This document shows, piece by piece, positions 61,169-64,000 of a stretch of DNA of 64,000 nt (the first letter of the stretch is position 1; each line of letters opens with the position of its first letter). The DNA is from Pseudomonadota bacterium (GTDB lineage Bacteria; Pseudomonadota; Alphaproteobacteria; UBA8366). Position numbers and translations under genes: made by a program. The stretch lies in assembly GCA_036339585.1 (NCBI GenBank), contig JAYZAS010000002.1, forward strand, positions 158,250 to 222,249, given 5' to 3'. A model generated the notes under the pieces. The model did not search any database, had not been told where the DNA came from, and worked only from the letters and a program-made list of their open reading frames with translations.

Positions 61169-62707
61169 ATGAAAAAATACTTCGGAAGAATACTTACTTT
61201 AAATCTAGCATTTGTTTCATCTAGACACGGAATGCACGCTATTTTGGCTGGTGTAATTTTATGGTGCTGGTTTTTACGCTCGTTTGTCTTCCCCGGAGTC
61301 GGGCCCGACGACGCTGAGCAACTTATATTTTCTCAATCATTTGACCTTGGGTATAGCACAGGGAATCCTCCATTAATCACTTGGCTAGTTATTCTTTTTC
61401 AGCAAATGTTTGGCGTAAGCGTCATAACAATCATGTCTCTCAAATTCCTTTTGCTATGGCTAGCTTATTATTTGGTGTGGCGCTGTGCTATTCGCGTATT
61501 GGCAGACAAACAACTTTCTACCTTGGCAACACTCTCCCTTTTTGCAGTTTATTACATCGCTTGGGATTCAGTGTTTCATTACTCAAACTCTCTTCTGATG
61601 ATAGTTTTCATAGGCGCAACCTTCTTGAAGATGCTGCAATTAAATGAGAGCCCGACAGCGAAGAATTATGCATGGCTCGGGCTATTAATCGGCCTAGGTT
61701 TGCTTGCAAAGTATACTTTTGTTCTTTTTGCCATCCCCTTACTGGCAGCTGCCACCTTTGATTCACAGATTCGTCAAAGAGTAATGCACCCATTCTTTTT
61801 TATCACAGTAGTCATAGCTATCGTCATTAACATTCCACATGGCTACTGGATGATTGAAAATCATACCCTATTGCAACAACGCGCGATTGACAGATTTTCT
61901 CAAATGGGGAGTGAAAACTTTTTCACAGCAAGAGCTCTGGGCATCTTAGAAGTGGGGCGCATTTTGTTTGATATTTCGATGCCCTTGGTTGCTATTTTAA
62001 TCGTCATATTTTGGCCCGCCTGTAAGCGGATTAATTGGAAGGAAGAGCCAATTAAACGCTACCACAACATTTTAGCACGCACATTCCTTATTGCTATTGG
62101 TTTGACACTTATAGGCTCATTAGTTTTTGGCATCTCTCGGATCCGAAGCCATTACATGATGATCTTGTTACTTTTCCCGATTTTGTTTTTTGCAAGAGTA
62201 AAATTCAGTGATATTCGGGCATGGCGCCTAAAAGCATACGCCGCAACACTCACGTCCATTGTTTGTATGATCATTTTTGGGCTTGGGCTGAAATATTTTA
62301 TTGACCCCAAACGAAGTAGCAAAGCGTACTACAATATTCCCTACTCTGCCTATGCTCAGCAGTTACGTTCTAGTGGCTTTACTCATGGCACAATCTTCGC
62401 GGACTGGCATACAAATCCAATTGCCGGAAATTTTCGCGCCCAATTCCCTAAATCACGAGTCCTTGATTATCTTTGGACCCACTATACTCCCCCTAAGTCG
62501 ATTAAAAATGGGAAGTGTCTCATAATCTGGACACCCCGCTCCGACGGATCTCGGCGACGCGAATTTTTGAATCAAGCCAACCTAATCTTGAAATCTAGCA
62601 TAGACCTTGAAACACCCGCTCGTTTCCTAAAAGCGGAGATGCCACCCGGGGGAAGGATTGCGCAACTCGCATTCGTGATGGTTGAAGGCCAAGGCAAATG
62701 CAGGTGA
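61169..62707 (+). CDS. GT39-family (ArnT/PMT-like) membrane glycosyltransferase
   Basis: A 512-residue polytopic protein with about ten transmembrane helices. The first periplasmic loop contains GPDDAEQLIFSQSFDLGYSTGNPPLITWL, with the acidic pair and NPP typical of GT39/ArnT enzymes that use polyprenyl-phosphate sugars. The soluble C-terminus follows about residue 390. With the preceding GT2 and LABN genes it forms a cassette for adding a sugar to lipid A, core oligosaccharide or protein on the periplasmic side; the acceptor is unknown. Confidence 0.88.
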   Translation: MKKYFGRILTLNLAFVSSRHGMHAILAGVILWCWFLRSFVFPGVGPDDAEQLIFSQSFDLGYSTGNPPLITWLVILFQQMFGVSVITIMSLKFLLLWLAYYLVWRCAIRVLADKQLSTLATLSLFAVYYIAWDSVFHYSNSLLMIVFIGATFLKMLQLNESPTAKNYAWLGLLIGLGLLAKYTFVLFAIPLLAAATFDSQIRQRVMHPFFFITVVIAIVINIPHGYWMIENHTLLQQRAIDRFSQMGSENFFTARALGILEVGRILFDISMPLVAILIVIFWPACKRINWKEEPIKRYHNILARTFLIAIGLTLIGSLVFGISRIRSHYMMILLLFPILFFARVKFSDIRAWRLKAYAATLTSIVCMIIFGLGLKYFIDPKRSSKAYYNIPYSAYAQQLRSSGFTHGTIFADWHTNPIAGNFRAQFPKSRVLDYLWTHYTPPKSIKNGKCLIIWTPRSDGSRRREFLNQANLILKSSIDLETPARFLKAEMPPGGRIAQLAFVMVEGQGKCR

Positions 62708-62899
62708 TTAGGTTCCTTATAAAATTTTTAAAACTGAAATCTGCGATATAATGTAAATTTCGATGTGCAATCGAAGAGAATAAGACAAAGGTACATCCCG
62801 AACCAGGGCGTTCACGAAGATACTCGAGATAACTAAATCCTAACAAACGCCATAATACGTGATGACAAAAAAATCAAAATGTAAAATTGGGGGAACAGA

Positions 62900-63775
62900 G
62901 TGGTTGAATTGCAAGTCATATCAGATGCCAAAAATGCACTTGGTGAAGGGCCGATGTGGAACATTCGGGAGAATGCTCTTTACTGGACAGATGCAAAAGA
63001 ACATCCGCGAGTACAGAGGTGGGAGCCAAAAACCGGAAAGATAGATGAGTGGGAGATGCCTGACGTAATCGGCTCATTTGTTTTTCGCAAAAATGGCGGT
63101 CTGATTACGGCTCTGAAATCGGGTTTCTACAAGTTTGACTTAGAAAAATCTGAAGCCGAAAAATTCCACGATCCTGAACCCGGTTCGCCAACGACTCGTC
63201 TGAATGATGGCAAATGTGATCGTCGTGGGCGTTACTGGTGCGGATCTCTCGACGACAGCGGAAAGCCGGGGGGAGCGCTTTATCGAGTTGACCCAGATCT
63301 AAGTGTTCACAAAATGGATGAAGGGATAAAATGTTCTAATGGTATTGCTTTTAGCCCTGATAACAAATTTTTGTACTTTTCTGATTCCCGCAACGAGACT
63401 TGCTGGAGATATAATTACGATTTAAGCAGAGGGCAAATAACCAACAAAACACTCTGGATTGACAATCGCGGAAAACGAGCCCGGATAGATGGAGCAACAG
63501 TAGACTCTGAAGGGTTTTACTGGGCAGCACATATACGCCATTGGGAAATTGCCAAGTATGCTCCTGATGGCACGATAATGGAAACTATCGAATTGCCCAT
63601 TCAACACCCAACAATGTGCACATTTGGAGGGAAAAATCTAGACATCCTATTCGTAAGTTCAGGTACAATTTTCTTAACAAAGGAGCGACTGGCAGAGCAG
63701 CCGCTCGCTGGAGCCGTTTTCGCTATTCATGGAACCGGTGCGATCGGTCTTCCTGAAGCATTCTTTGCAGGCTAA
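62900..63775 (+). CDS. SMP-30/gluconolactonase/LRE family protein
   Basis: A 291-residue six-bladed beta propeller of the SMP-30 (gluconolactonase or regucalcin) family. Metal-ligand candidates are Glu16 in LGEGPMW, Asn in TRLNDGKCD, Asn in SNGIAFSPDN and Asp in ARIDGATVD. WCGSLDD and LYFSDS are also typical. It is likely a sugar-lactone hydrolase, but the substrate is unknown. GTG 62900 has GGGGG at a 6-base spacing. No sugar-catabolic genes are beside it; the stop lies 6 bases from the convergent tRNA. Confidence 0.88.
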   Translation: MVELQVISDAKNALGEGPMWNIRENALYWTDAKEHPRVQRWEPKTGKIDEWEMPDVIGSFVFRKNGGLITALKSGFYKFDLEKSEAEKFHDPEPGSPTTRLNDGKCDRRGRYWCGSLDDSGKPGGALYRVDPDLSVHKMDEGIKCSNGIAFSPDNKFLYFSDSRNETCWRYNYDLSRGQITNKTLWIDNRGKRARIDGATVDSEGFYWAAHIRHWEIAKYAPDGTIMETIELPIQHPTMCTFGGKNLDILFVSSGTIFLTKERLAEQPLAGAVFAIHGTGAIGLPEAFFAG

Positions 63776-63781
63776 TAAAAA

Positions 63782-63821
63782 TGGTGCGCCCGACAGGATT
63801 CGAACCTGTGGCCCCCAGATT
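63782..63821 (-). tRNA. 3' exon of an intron-split tRNA (probably tRNA-Arg CCU)
   Basis: Read on the - strand this stretch ends in encoded CCA, preceded by CGGGCGC acceptor strand, discriminator A, and the T arm ACAGG-TTCGAAT-CCTGT. Upstream, AATCTGG fits the end of an anticodon loop and its 3' stem. The matching 5' half (acceptor expected GCGCCCG) is not in the window, so identity is inferred; that acceptor sequence and an intron in the anticodon loop both fit the known alphaproteobacterial tRNA-Arg(CCU). The exon-intron boundary is placed after a G, as group I introns require. Confidence 0.85.
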
Positions 63822-64000
63822 CGTCACACTACAACTTTCGTTGCCACCCCAGCACTGTGGGGTGTTTGTGCGCTGGACTTTCTCTTCATCATACCAACTA
63901 ATGTTGGCTTAGATGCCGCCCGTAAAGTCTCTACACCGTTCCCTAACAGGACTTGGCTCGGGATTGCCATTCAACAGGTTTCCCCGACTTTGAGCGGTTC
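63822..64000 (-). mobile_element. Group I self-splicing intron (IC3-like), cut by the window end
   Basis: On the - strand the conserved core is clear. A GGCAATCCCGAGCCAAG-type P4 region lies at 63952-63968 and P7 is formed by GACTTT (63924-63929) and AAAGTC (63876-63881). P8 is a CCAAC/GTTGG hairpin (63894-63907) and P9 an ACCCC/GGGGT hairpin (63846-63863). No open frame for a homing endonuclease was seen in the visible 179 bases. The 5' part (P1, P2) lies beyond the window. This resembles the small introns of Agrobacterium tRNA-Arg(CCU) and Azoarcus tRNA-Ile. Confidence 0.9.

Overview
The window reads as a chromosomal segment of an alphaproteobacterium of moderate G+C, probably free-living and aerobic, possibly of Rhodospirillales or marine type. 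This rests on gene order: nadD-rsfS-rlmH-gpmI-envC-ctpA-yibQ-rppH, the five-gene F1 operon atpHAGDC, the zapE-mdh-sucCDAB cluster, sdhCDAB, and ffh-rpsP-rimM-trmD-rplS beside leuCD, leuB and asd. Genus or species cannot be named from this. Nearly all genes are housekeeping. No IS element, prophage, CRISPR array or plasmid gene was seen.

Layout. 1-7.5 kb (+): NAD synthesis, ribosome silencing and 23S methylation, glycolysis, then an envelope set (EnvC-like LytM factor, C-terminal processing protease, divergent deacetylase) ending in RppH. 7.7-8.6 kb (+): a SprA-type putative metalloprotease. 8.7-13.6 kb (-): F1 ATP synthase. 13.7-18.7 kb: priA, transaldolase, a DUF484-xerC pair and a small membrane protein. 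18.7-32.3 kb: the oxidative TCA block (lpdA, sucB, sucA, sucD, sucC, mdh, zapE, a FAH-family hydrolase), interrupted by a DUF350/serine-protease pair (+) and an azlC-azlD exporter pair whose azlC is broken at two homopolymers. 32.4-38.2 kb: an old yellow enzyme, a Sel1-repeat protein and sdhCDAB. 38.2-39.1 kb: the largest gene-free stretch, holding DnaA-box-like sites and a structured RNA or terminator on the + strand. 39-41.5 kb: a double methyltransferase and a pyridoxal kinase. 41.6-46.4 kb (-): asd, leuB, leuD, leuC. 46.4-50.2 kb (-): the ribosomal protein, RNA-modification and SRP operon. 50.4-53.5 kb (+): dapF-mtaB-ftsY, coupled by ATGA overlaps. 53.5-56 kb (-): two tandem JmjC/cupin-like proteins, one apparently catalytically dead, followed by a small unknown gene. 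56.2-63.8 kb: yciB, a NUDIX protein, pgk, a methyltransferase, a GT2-LABN-GT39 envelope glycosylation set and an SMP-30 lactonase. 63.78-64 kb (-): the 3' exon of a tRNA gene and most of a group I intron, cut by the window edge.

Functionally, sdh, suc, mdh and lpdA give most of the oxidative TCA cycle feeding respiration and the ATP synthase. gpmI and pgk belong to glycolysis or gluconeogenesis; asd, dapF and leuBCD to amino-acid and peptidoglycan precursor synthesis; Ffh and FtsY form both protein halves of the SRP targeting cycle. The most unusual points are the tRNA group I intron, rsfS with no canonical start codon (best candidate AUA behind a perfect Shine-Dalgarno), the two offsetting homopolymer shifts in azlC, the active/inactive JmjC pair, and the non-coding 38.2-39.1 kb region.
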